Shown: piece by piece, positions 1 to 10,344 of the stretch | Layout: every line of letters begins with the position of its first letter | How positions within the stretch are numbered: position 1 is the stretch's first letter | The notes under the pieces: model-generated | Databases searched by the model: none | Told to the model about the DNA's origin: nothing | Seen by the model: the letters and a program-made list of their open reading frames with translations, nothing else | Position numbers and translations under genes: made by a program | Assembly: GCA_036365145.1 (NCBI GenBank) | Contig: JAEOAD010000018.1 | Span: forward strand, 7,086,001 to 7,150,000 | Reading direction: 5' to 3' | DNA length: 64,000 nucleotides | From: Orientallactaga sibirica | Lineage: Eukaryota > Chordata > Mammalia > Rodentia > Dipodidae

Positions 1-506
1 CACCTCATTCCCTGAGCTGTGGAGCTTGGCTGAGCTGTGCTGGGTCTGGTGTTGGTGATGTGGTACAGGCTGCTGCTAGTTGCTGAATTCTGCCAATTTG
101 CTGATGATCTGATGGTTGGGGGATGGGCAAGTTCAGGAAGCCTGTAATAGCTCACACTGTTCCCCTGTATCTCTTTCAGTAGCTCAGCAGACTTTTCTTC
201 GATTTCTGGGCTCTGTGAGGAGACTGATGAGGTTGGAAAGTCCCTCCCCCCTTTTTATTGTTGTTTGGGTGGTGGTGGTGGCTGCAGCAGAGGCTCAGCT
301 GATCTGGGTGGCCGCTTGGAGCCATTGCGGAGCAGGCTGCTGTGGGTTGGGCCACAATCTCCAAAGTGGTATTCTGGCTGTCTCCTGCTTTTCCGCTGTT
401 TCCCGGGGGGAAAAATATTCTGCTCTTTTCCGAAGAAGAGTGTAGTTTTGCTTAAATCCCTCCCTGATCTGGTTTGGTGTGGGTCCTATGCTGCCATCTT
501 ACCTGG
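1..506 (-). mobile_element. LINE-1 5' untranslated end, cut by window edge
   Basis: On the minus strand this reads as the 5' end of a LINE-1: it starts near 506 with a YY1-like 'AAGATGGC' motif and matches, in order, the 5' end of the full-length L1 at 43837-44370. The element runs out of the window on the left. It appears to be inserted into ORF1 of another minus-strand L1 (507-945). The matching copy at 43837 shows that this is a real element start. The rest of the element and its target-site duplication cannot be seen. Confidence 0.7.
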
Positions 507-1135
507 ACGTCCTCTACTGCTTTTTTTATGTATATTTTCCATCCTCATTTTCTGATTTTCTTAATGCTTCTTGGAGTTTGTCCTTGCATTTTTTATGTCT
601 TCATTGAACTTAGCCAGCTGGTTTTTGAGGGCCTTTTTTTTTTTTTTTCCCACTCTCCTTCAGATCATTTAACTGTCTTTGAACCCTTCCTGGTTCTTTT
701 CTATTAGGTCTAATCTAGCAAGTATAATGTTCATACAATTACTGGTGCTTTGTTGAGTTTCTCAAATTTATGCTATTTGCTTGGCCAGGGTTGCATAGCT
801 TGTCTCTTCATTTTGGGGTTCTGATCATATTGTCTTTTCTATGATTTGATTTGAGACATCCATTCTGGGACTGGAAAGTCTATCTAGAGTTACTTGTATC
901 TGGTTTTTCATGTTATTTCTTTTTTGCTGTGGTCTGCCCATCACAATGGCTCAGAAAGCCTAGCCTGTTGCCCTGAGATGGGGTCAGGGACACTGGCCTC
1001 CTGGCCTGGGTCCCCTATCGGAGGTGGGAGAGGGAGGGGACCCCAACCACCCTAGTTAGGCTCAGGAAGGGTAGGGCAGGAACACTGGCCTACTTCCCTG
1101 GGTCCCTGATCTGTTGTGGGAGGGGGAGTGGTGGC
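507..1135 (-). mobile_element. LINE-1 ORF1 N-terminal region and 5' leader (older L1)
   Basis: The minus strand carries decayed L1 ORF1 coiled-coil sequence, with similarity to 24200-24640 in the second minus-strand L1. Both share the 'gcagaccac'/'gtagaccac' block and the AAGCAT..GAAG stretch. ORF1 is the RNA-binding chaperone that coats L1 RNA. Upstream on the minus strand it leads into the tandem array at 1135-1935. No open frame remains. Its 3' portion is displaced by the L1 at 1-506. Confidence 0.6.
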
Positions 1136-1935
1136 ACCTGACTGGCAATCGGGCTCAGGAAAGCTAGGGAGGCACCTGACCAGTGATGGGGCTCTGGCCA
1201 GCTAGGGAGGGACCTGACTGGTGATGGGGCTCAGGAAGGCTAAGGAGGCACCTGACCAATGATGGGGCTCTGGCTGGCAAGGGAGACACCTGACCTGTGA
1301 TGGGGCTCAGGCAGGCCTGGAGGACCTGACCTGCGATGGCTCATGGGGCTCTATCCAGCAAGGGTGGGACCTGACCAGCGATGGGGCTCAGGCTGGCTAG
1401 GGCCACACCTGACCACAATGGGGCTCAGGCAGGCCTGGTGGGACCTGACCTGCAATGGTTCAGTGGGGTGGGAGGGGGCTCTGGTCAGCAAAGGAGGCAC
1501 CTGACCAGCGATGGTGCTCAGGTAGGCCTAGCGATGGTTCATGGGGCTGTGGCCACCTGACCGTTGATGGGGCTCAGGTAGGCCTGGCAGCACCTGACCA
1601 GCAATGGGGCTCAGGCAGGCCTGGTAGGGCCTGACCTGCAATGATGCATGGGGCTCTGGCCAGCAAGGGCCACACCTGTCGGGTGATGGGGCTCAGGCAG
1701 GCCTGGCGGGAACTGACCTGCGATGGCACGCAGGGCTCTGGCCAGCAAGGGCCGCACCTGACAGGTGATGGGGTTCAGGCCTGCCTGGTGGGACCTGACC
1801 TGTGATAGCGTGCAAGGCTCTGGCTGGCAAGGGTAGAACCTGACCGGCGATGGGGCTCAGGCAGGCCTGGTGGGACCTGACCTGCAATGGTGCAGGTGGC
1901 TCTGGCCATCTAGGGAAGGAACTGACTGGCAATGG
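1135..1935 (-). repeat. Tandem array of ~37-42 bp GC-rich monomers (L1 5' promoter-type array)
   Basis: About twenty diverged copies of a unit shaped like 'CACCTGACC-N-GATGGGGCTCAGG' follow each other. Alternating units read 'ctctggccagcaaggg' and 'ctcaggcaggcctgg', giving a roughly 80-bp higher-order period. The array lies directly upstream, on the minus strand, of L1 5' leader and ORF1 sequence, so it most likely is a monomeric L1 5'UTR. Many units contain the E-box CACCTG, and many contain TGACCT, the complement of the AGGTCA nuclear-receptor half site. An unrelated minisatellite beside the L1 is the alternative. Confidence 0.65.
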
Positions 1936-1939
1936 CACC

Positions 1940-2561
1940 TGCCCCAAGAGCATGGGAATCAGTGTATTTCCTATTTTGTTCATCCACCCCTTCCCTCTGG
2001 AAGTGTGTTAGAACCAGCAGAGCCCTTAAAAATCCCTTGAACCTTAAGGGTCTTGCCTTTACTTTCCTGTGTGGTGAGATGAGGTTAGGCAGATGCCATC
2101 TTGACCAGAACCCTCCAAATGGGTTCTTTATCCCTTCCAGCTCCCCATGTGGCAGAAGCTCCTTGAACTTTCTTTTTCTCTTTTCTTTCCACACTTTTTC
2201 TCCCAGGCCCTCTATGTGGGATCTCTAGCCATGTGGGTACCTTTCCTTGGCTCTACTTCCCTCAATAAATATAATAATTTAATAATTATCCTTCTCAGTT
2301 TTCTTTTCCTTTTGTTGGGGGGGGGTTTGAGGTAGGGTCTCACTCTAGCCCAGGCTGACCTGGAATTCACTATGTAGTCTCAGGCTGGCCTCGAACTCAA
2401 TGCAATCCTCCTACCTCTGCCTCCTGAGTGCTGGGATTAAAGACGTGTGCCACCATGCCCAACTTCAGTTTTCTTTTTTATTCAGTTCTTTGACTAATAT
2501 TAGAAATGAACCTAGGACTTGGGGTTCAAGGACTTTCCTGGGCCCTTAGCACCCTGTTACA
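1940..2561 (+). mobile_element. 5' LTR remnant of gammaretrovirus-like ERV
   Basis: The stretch has an AATAAA signal near 2263, ends in 'TGTTACA' at 2561, and is followed by a TGG-starting primer-binding-site-like sequence at 2564-2581 (I cannot assign the tRNA). RNase H, integrase and Env remnants follow on the same strand. The left boundary with the L1 array is not sharp. A B1 SINE is inserted at 2309-2465. Confidence 0.55.
2309..2465 (-). mobile_element. B1-like SINE inside ERV LTR
   Basis: A 7SL-derived B1-like element lies in antisense, with 'ctgggattaaag' and 'ggctcgaactca'-type blocks. It is flanked by a 12-bp direct repeat CAGTTTTCTTTT at 2297-2308 and 2466-2477, so it inserted into the LTR after that LTR was in place. 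Confidence 0.9.
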
Positions 2562-2803
2562 TTTGGTGACTCTGGTGAAGGGACAATCTTAAGAAAGAAA
2601 TTATGATTATTGTTAGGTAGGACAAGAGTCCCAAGATGGAGTCAAAATGAAGGAAGAGAACAACAGCAGCATGATTGATGCAACTTTAGATGTTTATATT
2701 GCCTAACCCCCTTTACAATGTTCTCAGCCATAGTTTCCTGCTGATCTTATCTCAGAGACAGTCTGGCTCCTCTATTAACTATTAACAACAAAAAGTAAAG
2801 ACA

Positions 2804-3058
2804 TTGAAAAGAAAAAACCCCAAAACTCTGGACTTATTGACTGCCATTTGGGTGCCTGCTAAAGTGGCTATAATCCATTGTCCAGGTCATCAGAAAGAGG
2901 AGAGCACAGAAGCAAGACGGAGCAGACTTGCAGACCTAGCAGCAAAGACAGCTACCTCCCAGCATCCATCAGATTGTCTGGTCACCCTCCCAGCACCCCT
3001 CTTCCTGAGTGACCAATATACATGGAATAGGACCTATAGCTCACCTCTCATTTGGTAA
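2804..3058 (+). pseudogene. ERV RNase H C-terminus / integrase start remnant
   Basis: An 84-codon open stretch encodes the C-terminal helix region of a retroviral RNase H, recognised by the HCPGHQK block followed by an alanine-rich 'ADLAAKTA' segment typical of gammaretroviruses. It has no functional start and is separated by a stop from the next integrase piece at 3080. It is a fragment of the provirus and not an independent gene. Confidence 0.7.
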
Positions 3059-3079
3059 AAGAAAAGACCCCCACAAGTA

Positions 3080-3700
3080 TTGTACCAACTGAAAAATGTA
3101 CAACTGTTATTATCCCAATCCCTAGGGCAGGGGCTGGCTAAACAACTACATGAAGGAACTCACTTAGGCAACAACAAGCTAGCCGACCTAATAAGGAAAG
3201 AGTTTTTCTTCCCAGATACGGACTCAGTCATCAAGGACACCACCACCCGCTGTCAGGCCTGATAACAGACAAATGCCACCTCTGGTAAAGTACTACCAAA
3301 TGGGGGTAAGAGGGCAGAAAACAGAGCAAGGTAGATATTGGAAATTTAATTTCACAGAGGTAAAGCCAGGTCAGTATGGATATAAATATTTAATTCCCCA
3401 ATATGGATTGCCCCTCATGATAGGATCAGATGATGGACCTGCCTTTGGATCTAAAGTTATCAAAGAACTAACTAAAACATTGGGATCAGTTGGAAATTAC
3501 ATGTGCTTACCATCCTCAGAGTTCAGGACAGGTAGAGAGCATGAATAGGACTTTAAAGGAGACTTTAACTAAATTGACCCTAGAGACCTGTGAAGGATGG
3601 TTGGGACTCCTTCCCTTTGCTCTGTTAAGAGCCAGGTGTACCCCTTATGTAAGTGTATGGATACCCCCATTCCTGGCCCAGATGGATCTTAAACAGATAA
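3080..3700 (+). pseudogene. ERV integrase remnant
   Basis: Three overlapping frames together resemble gammaretroviral integrase: the HTHLGN-type zinc-binding block, a 'FTEVKPGQYGYKYL' core strand, the second catalytic Asp in a SDDGP motif, and the third catalytic residue in GQVE. The segment carrying the first catalytic Asp is deleted, and the frame changes at about 3265 and 3490-3548. Activity is therefore impossible as read. Confidence 0.75.
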
Positions 3701-3947
3701 CTGACTTTACTAATAAAAGGCTTCTTTCTACCCAAGTCTTACAAAAAAAAAAAAAAAATCCAGGAATCCATTGTTCTGGCAGTCAAGGCTGCTTTTCAGA
3801 CACACCCTATTTGTCCCTATTCCTGTTCAGCCCAGCAACAGAGTTTGGATAAAGAGACACCATATTGGGACATTGGAAGGGCCCCACCAGGTCATCTTAA
3901 CCACTCCAATGGCCATGAAAGTGGAGGGGACAAAATAGAAGAAACTA

Positions 3948-4153
3948 TTTTTTTTGTTTTGGAGAGAATCAGAGAGAGCAGCCTGTCAGCCACTGTGAAC
4001 GAACTCCAGACATATGCATCCCCTTGTGGGCAAGTGCAGCATTGCACCCTTGTGTCACTTTGTGTCTGGCTAAACATGGGGCCTGGAGAATTGAACGGGC
4101 ATTCTTAGGCTTAGCAGGCAGGCGCCTTAACTGCTAAGCCATCTCTCCAGCCT
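3948..4153 (-). mobile_element. tRNA-derived (B2/ID-like) SINE inside ERV
   Basis: This is an antisense copy of the 'ggctggagagatggcttagcag' SINE, of the longer subtype that contains the 'cttgtgggcaagtgcagcattgc' block (shown here split: cttgtgggc, gcagcattgc). The short direct repeat AAGAAACT flanks it. It sits between the integrase and Env remnants. Confidence 0.85.
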
Positions 4154-4318
4154 AAGAAACTTACTTTGTATAAAACAAGCAGGCCTATGTATGACGTTAG
4201 ATAAAACTTGTTGCTTTTATGCCAATTAGTTGTAAATAATCCAAAATACACTGACTTTAATTAGAAAAAACTTTAAAGAAAGAGAACTCCAAAGACAGGG
4301 TACTGGAAACTGGTTTCA

Positions 4319-4577
4319 GTCTATGTATGATTGGTGTCCAAGGCTAAATATAACTACTCTTATCTTGTCTATTGCTGGCCCCCTTTTGTCAGTATTGCTA
4401 GGTCTTATCATAGGTCCTTACATTATTAATACTTTGGTCAGATATGTTATGATATTACAGACACACTATACCCCCCCATCTGAAACTAAACAAACCATAG
4501 ACATTATCCCTCATGAGTCAAAGCTTGAACTCAGTGCCATATCTGAGGGGGGAAATGTAAAGAGAGCAAAATGTTAG
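4319..4577 (+). pseudogene. ERV Env transmembrane C-terminal remnant
   Basis: An 84-codon frame contains a single strongly hydrophobic stretch followed by a short polar tail, and lies immediately before the purine tract that precedes the 3' LTR. That position and profile fit the end of a gammaretroviral Env transmembrane subunit. The surface subunit and the fusion region are absent. Confidence 0.65.
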
Positions 4578-4679
4578 CCCATAAAAGAATAAAATGAAAA
4601 ACTTGCTTGAGCAGGTGGGGAGATAAGAGATAAACAGGATGCTCTGCTGGTCTGAATAGCATTACCCCAGGCCTGCATT

Positions 4680-5340
4680 GTTGAGCTCTCTAATTGGACT
4701 GAAGGCCTGCTTTATGGGAGGGAATACATGCCTGGTACTGAAAATCCTAATCAAAAGTCTATGGCAGGGGAGGTCATGAGCCTTAGGGGTATAAAGTCTG
4801 CTCTTGTCTGGCTAAATGTATATATTATTCCCACAAAACTGCCTTGAAAGCACTATACTTAATGTTTGTATTCATATATTAATGCTATTTTCACTTCTGG
4901 TTAGAGAAGCTTCTCTTTTCAGATGGCGATGACCACTGGCATGACCCAAAAGGCAACCATAGTGCTGAGAAGAAGGGATGGAGGAGTGTCCAGCACTGAA
5001 ACATCTCTATCACACCCTCCCAAGCTCAGAGTCCATTGCAGAAGAGGTGGTGGAAAGAATGTAAGAGCCAAAGGAAGGGTACGACTCCTTATAATGCAAC
5101 TGTCCAGACTGAAATTTGGCCTCAATATTCATGACCTCATGGCTTAGCAATACCTTCACAAGACCCTCATAATAGGAGAAAAAGATGATGACATCACATT
5201 AAAAGAGAAACTAATGGAGAGAGGGAGGGGATACGATGGAGAGTGGAGTTCTGAAAGGGAAAGGGGGAGGGGAGGGAAATATCATGGTTTATTGTCTGTA
5301 AGTATAGAAGTTGTCAATAAAAAATAAAAATAAAAAAGTA
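4680..5340 (+). mobile_element. 5'-truncated LINE-1 3'UTR
   Basis: The segment is collinear and closely similar to the 3' end of the full-length L1 at 50935-51568, ending in the same 'gtcaataaaaa' signal and an A-rich tail. It truncates the ERV 3' LTR on its left. The small frames within it (4923-5147 +, 4919-5125 -) are fortuitous. Confidence 0.85.
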
Positions 5341-5398
5341 AAAGTGAAGCATTTTCAGGTCAGGAGATTTCTGCGAATCTTGTTAAAATCACACCAAA

Positions 5399-5632
5399 GG
5401 GCTGGAGAGATAGCTCCACGGTTAAAGTGCTTTTCTGCAAAGCCTAATGACTTGGGTTCTATTCCTCAGTACTTACATAAAGCCAGATGCACAAAAAGTG
5501 GTGCATACATCTGGAGTTCCTTTCAGCCATTGGAGGCCCTGGAGTACCCATTCTTTCTGTCTGTCTATCTTTGTCTCTTCTTTCTGCTTGCAAATAAATA
5601 AATAAATAAATAAATAAATATTTTTAAAAATT
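5399..5632 (+). mobile_element. tRNA-derived (B2/ID-like) SINE
   Basis: The element has the tRNA-like head 'gctggagagatagctc', the body 'agccagatgcaca', and a CT-rich then (AAAT)n tail ending near 5632. It is the shorter subtype. Confidence 0.9.
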
Positions 5633-5637
5633 GTTTT

Positions 5638-5786
5638 GCCAGACATGGTGGTGCATGCCTTTAATCCCAGCACTCTGGAGGCCAAGGTAGGAGGATTTCT
5701 GTGAGTTCGAGGCCAGCCTGAGACTACATAGTAAATTCCAGGTCAGCCTGGGCTAGCAGGAGACCCTTCCTTGAACACCCGCCCCC
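5638..5786 (+). mobile_element. B1-like SINE
   Basis: The element begins 'gccagacatggtggtgcatg' and carries the 'actacatagtaaattccagg' block shared by all B1-like copies in the window. It follows the preceding SINE's A-rich tail directly. Confidence 0.9.
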
Positions 5787-5789
5787 TCC

Positions 5790-6375
5790 AAAATGAACTG
5801 AGAGATAAATGCTGCTGGAATGAGACAATCCTAATGAGTGTGACTTCCACGCTGCATATTTGCTTTTTTATAACTGCCTTTCCTTCTGTGTACTTTCATA
5901 GTGCTTTTTCTCTCTTAGCACTGTGGCCATGGAGCTGTGACCTCAGCATCACCACTGAGTGGGAACAGTGCTTCATCTACCTGTCCTCATACTCACTCAG
6001 CCTCATGGGAACTGTAGACCTTTCCCTGTGGCACTGTGGGGATGCAGATCCTGACCAACACAAAGCTCAGCTCTGATCCACAGTCTGCTGCCACCATCTA
6101 GGATCCCACCCTGCTGCTATCCACAATCAGGTGCAAAGGTGATCAGAACTCCAGCACCAGTCTGGAGACTTCCCATCTCAGGATTTGGTTAGTACCTGAT
6201 GCTTCCTTGACCCCAGTAGGAAACAGCTGAGCCTGTGTCTTGAGCCACTCTCTGGTTACCTGCTCTAGTGGCCACTCATAGCCTTGCCTACATCAAGGCA
6301 CACCAGGCCTTCTTATGCTCCAGTGAAAAGGCATTCCTTCAGGAGCTCAGGCCACTCTGTTTCTTTCTTTCTTTT
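5790..6375. other. Unique sequence, no gene recognised
   Basis: I see no repeat family, splice-flanked exon or conserved protein here. A 101-codon plus-strand frame (5771-6076) starts in the SINE tail and matches nothing I recognise. Confidence 0.5.
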
Positions 6376-6578
6376 CTGTAATATTTTTACTTATTTACTT
6401 GAGGAGACAGAGAAAGACAAGAGAGAGAGAGAGAGAATGAATATGGGTATGCCATGGTCTTCCTCCACCGCAAACAAACTCCAGACACATGCACCACTTT
6501 GTGCATCTGGCGTTACCTGGGTACTGGGAAATTGAATCTGGGCCATCAGGTTTTGCACATAAGCTCCTTTAACCACTG
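6376..6578 (-). mobile_element. tRNA-derived SINE, head truncated
   Basis: This antisense copy has the GA-rich tail complement and the 'caaactccagacacatgcac' body. Its tRNA-like head is cut off at 'ttaaccactg', so the 5' end is incomplete. Confidence 0.85.
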
Positions 6579-7767
6579 TGTTGATTTCTACGTTGGCCTT
6601 TTCCATGTTCACTTACCTCAAAGTTTCTACATTAATGAAAATGTACCTGGCTATCTTCCAACTGCCCATGTCCCTGTCCAGTGACATTTGTCATTCAAGT
6701 CCTGCTCACGTAGAGGAAGTCAGTCCTTGAAAATTGACTCCACCACAGCCATGCCACACTGTTTTCCATTTAGCATTTTGACATGCCATGTTTCTCTGGC
6801 TGCACTGTCTTTTGAATGAAACCAGTAGGACACACTCCCCCGTGGACACCTGGAGACTACAGGGACATGTCACTCTCCCCTGATAGCCTTTTGCTCTTTT
6901 TCCTGAGACTCACCTGATGTAAAAGGTGACAATGAGGTCACCATTGAGCAGCCAGCCTAGGTCACGAAGGTAAATTCTCAGCTGTCCATTCTCTGCTATC
7001 ATTTTCTCTCACTGTAGATGGTGTCCCATTGATTTTTCTGCTGGGGAAGCATTTAATGAGACAGGTTAACACAAATCCTGTGTGTTCTTGTGAAAACAGA
7101 GAGGAATGAACCAGGGTGTGTAATGAGGAGTCTATGGATTGCTTTGCTCGGGGACCAGAACTGTAGAACTGAGCCCAAGCCTATGCTAGAGCATGCTCAT
7201 CTTCATGCTCCTGAGCTCCACATAGATTCTGCTGCCACGAAGGCAAGTAAGCCCTAAATTCCACCCCACCACCACCACACCTCTGCGTGCATTAAGCAGA
7301 GAGCCCACACACATGCCTTTGTTGTGGTACCTGGTGTTGGTGACTCAGTGTCCCTTCTTCACTGGATGGCTGGTCAGTGTGAGCCAGACCTGGGAAGAGA
7401 GTAAGAAGCATCAGTTCATCCCAGGGCTAGCCTCCCCTCCATTTCTTCAGCTCCTGTGAGTTGACTGCAGGGCATCTGACTGTGGGTCTGCTATGGGCTG
7501 TGTGGTGGTGACATGGGATCAGCTTGCTTGTGTCTTTTACTTTTTGTAACTAATTCAATAATAATGGAAAAGATACTCAGTGGGCACACGTATGCTTTAA
7601 GGTGACTTTTTATGAATGGATCCCATGTGTTTTGACACTTCACCAGTGTTCGCTACCGGGATGTGGGTTGTAAGGACAAGGTGATGTGGGTCGTGGGGAC
7701 CATTTCTGTCAGTCCCTTCCTCCGCAGCTAGTATTTGGAAAGGCAACATCAGTCTGAGTCTTGTCAA
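6579..7767. other. Unique sequence flanking the OSBPL8 retrocopy
   Basis: No repeat or coding segment is recognisable. It holds the left target-site copy (7768-7782) of the retrocopy at its end. A GT-rich stretch near 7320-7530 carries no open frame of note. Confidence 0.5.
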
Positions 7768-7900
7768 ATGAATTTGTTCTTTTTTTTTTTAGCTGCATAC
7801 TAGTTTTTTAACATTGATATACATTTAAGTACATATATACCTGTATCTACAAATATTAAATTAAATTCTAGGGGTTAAAAAGTCTTGTGTAAACTTTTAA

Positions 7901-8067
7901 GCCAGGCGTGGTAGCGCATGCCTTTAATCCCAGCACTTGGGAGGCAGAGGTAGGAGGATCGCCAAGAGTTCGAGGCCACCCTGAGACTACATAGTTAATT
8001 CCAGGTCAGCCTGGACCAGAGTGAAACCCTACCTTGCAAAACAAAAAAAAAAAAAAAAAAAAAAAAA
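7901..8067 (+). mobile_element. B1-like SINE in retrocopy 3'UTR
   Basis: A full B1-like element with a roughly 28-A tail is flanked by the 18-bp direct repeat TCTTGTGTAAACTTTTAA (7883-7900 and 8068-8085). It therefore post-dates the OSBPL8 retrocopy. Confidence 0.95.
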
Positions 8068-8675
8068 TCTTGTGTAAACTTTTAATAAATTGCTACATGT
8101 CTCTCACACTATATTAAGTTTGACTATTCATAATTTTTCTCTTGGTGTTTCTAAGACAATTGATCTTGGTACTTTGGAAATCATTTTAATAGTGCAATGT
8201 ACTAAATTATTTATGTTATGTTTATTATTCCATCATTCCCCATCTGTAATTCCTTGATTATAGTTGTGTGTCTCTTTTATGAAGAAAATAGATTACTATA
8301 GACATATTTATAAGATTGATAACATTTCTGTTATGAGCAATGGTACTGGTATATTCAGAACAGACTGTAGAATATGAAGACTACTGTTATGTAAGAGTTC
8401 TTGTGTGCACCTGTGGCTCTATTAGACTCACATGTAGACACATTCTCATAAAAGCTAGAAATGTCCTGGCACTTAATACACTTTAATAACCAAATAGGAT
8501 AGCTCGCTTCAGGTTAAAGATAAAAGCTATTAAAGGTAGACACCTCTACATTTATCTCCTAGGTTGTTTTTGCCTTTGAAATACATGATGCGTAAATAAA
8601 GATCATACCAATTTGAATATTGGTCCCAGGCCAAACCTGATCTTTCTAGTTCATTGATTCAACTGTAGAGAACTT

Positions 8676-9810
8676 CTACTTAAACATGAAGTTTATTATG
8701 ACTTGAAGCAAGATCAGAAGGAAAATGATGAAGTAATCTATCTGTTGCAGAAAATAATCTGTGGCAGGTGTACTTGAAACTAAGTGATTTCGAAGAGCCA
8801 TAATATTTCTTTTAATTTCTTCCTGTGTTTGTTTTATAGATTCGATGGAACTCTGAATGTCTCCCAGTTCTATCCCTCTCTTTCTTTGTGTACTTGGTTT
8901 TACAGATTGAGCTTCACTTCCAGAGGAGTCTTGGATGTCAGGTTCTGGGGAAGAATAGCCTTTGCCACTTTCTTCTGTTGCCTGGTTGGTTTATGTTTCA
9001 TTTTTGGAACACTAACCATTGGAGTACGATGTTTCACTTTGGTCTGGACAGCACTATCTTTTTGAAACTGCATCATATCATTAAGTGGGTCCCATGGTCG
9101 GGTATCTGCAAACTTGTAGTGCCACTCTCCTGTGAGTGGATCGAGTTCAAATAACTTGCAAGCCCACTCTTCACTTTTTGTTTTCCGATCTCTGGCAGCT
9201 TGTCTCTGAGCTTCTTCCAAAACATACTTTTCTTGAGTAGCTTCTGTTTGTTCTTTGGCATTTATGGCTTGGGTCACTCGCTGCCACAGTTTCTCTGATT
9301 CAAAATCATCCTGCTCTTCAAATTTTACAGTGTGCCTTATTAATCTCCACTGCTTAATGTCAGGTGTTGGATTCCAGAAAACCTCTGAACTCTCATCTTT
9401 TTGTCATTAATGAAAACTTCACTATCCCAGTGGCCTTCCAAAGTAGCTAGGACTTCTTTTCCCAATTTAAGCTTCCCTGATATTTGATTAACACAATCAC
9501 TACTCCCTAGAAATGGCTTTAGTTTAAATTCAAGTATTGCACTGTATCCAGTTTTCGGACATGTGATATTGACTATTCCACCAAGCTCCAGAGTCATTGT
9601 GCCATAAAGAATTCCTTTACAATGAGCATTTGGCATTGTCATCACATAATCTTCCCCTCTATTCAAGAAAGTTAGCCATGCTTCTCCCTCTAATATTGCA
9701 GATAAGGAGTTTCCATAAAACTTGGACTTAGCCAGGATACTACCACTAAGGCAAAATCCATCTTTTCGGTTACTAACATAAAAGGCAGATATTGGTGGAT
9801 GATGGGATAC
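8676..9810 (-). pseudogene. OSBPL8: OSBPL8 retrocopy: rest of lipid-binding domain and C-terminal anchor
   Basis: The frame resumes at 'SHHPPISAFYVSNRKDGF', completing the OSBP signature split by the LTR. It runs to about 9405, where a small deletion shifts frame. A second frame (8900-9277) covers 'KLFELDPLTGEWHYKFADTR', and a third, after a one-base loss near 8960, leads to the hydrophobic C-terminal anchor and a TAG at 8676-8678. Confidence 0.9.
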
Positions 9811-10344
9811 TGTAGTGCCAGGACCCCCAAATGTGGGTTGGGGTCCTTGGGAGTCACCCAGTGAGACAACAAGACCGAGAAGCTCGACTGCAATTACATG
9901 GAATTCTTTATTTAGACTGGGACTCTGTCCACACAAACCAACGCAGTGGGAGTGTGAGAGAGAGCCCCCACTCTTGGGGGAAAGGGTTTATATAGAGAAG
10001 GGATACAGCAGTTACATCAATTGCAACATTTGAAATGGTTGGTTCAGCTGGAACATTTTGAGCTGCTTATCTAGGATCAGCCACTTGTTTGCAGATCCTT
10101 TATTATCTCCGGGATGTCCTAAGACTTCCCAGGAATGAACGATAAGAGAGAGGGAGGGGTTGGGAAAGAAGCAAAGGTCAGTACATTCAAGTTTCTCATT
10201 TGAGTCAGGCCTGGGCTTTTTATTTCAGATGGCAGTCTGTTTTACTATAATGGCTATCTGCTTAAAAATGGCAGTACTACTGTCAAGCTTAGCAAGTGGA
10301 GTTACAGAAGCTAAAGGCAATATCTTAATTTCTTAGATCTCACA
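9811..10344 (-). mobile_element. Solo retroviral LTR (534 bp) in OSBPL8 retrocopy
   Basis: The element begins TG and ends CA on either strand and is flanked by a 4-bp direct repeat ATAC (9807-9810 and 10345-10348), as expected for gammaretrovirus-type integration. On the minus strand it has a TATATAAA box (9984-9994), an AATAAA signal (9907-9912) and a U5-like end 'GGGTCCTGGCACTACA'. No internal proviral sequence remains, so it is the product of LTR-LTR recombination. It splits the OSBP signature of the host retrocopy. Confidence 0.9.

Larger units (their letters stand above)
2562..4680 (+). mobile_element. Gammaretrovirus-like ERV internal region, heavily deleted
   Basis: After a short leader, the gag, protease and most of the reverse transcriptase genes are missing. 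At 2804-3058 the end of RNase H is readable (HCPGHQK block). At 3080-3262 comes the zinc-binding N-terminus of integrase (H..H..C..C type), and at 3273-3700 parts of its core, including a D-D-G-P motif and a GQVE glutamate block. An internal deletion in the core and several frameshifts make it non-coding. At 4319-4577 an Env transmembrane C-terminus with one hydrophobic segment remains. A purine tract (GAGGGGGGAAA, 4546-4556) then leads into about 120 bp of 3' LTR, cut off by the L1 end at 4680. Confidence 0.75.

Noticed and set aside
1693..2194. Two minus-strand frames of 94-96 codons
   Set aside because: They come from the tandem monomer array and the ERV LTR, have no start context and resemble no protein.
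4923..5147. 74-codon frame shared between two places
   Set aside because: It is L1 3'UTR; the copy at 51170-51400 has indels that break the frame, so it is not coding.
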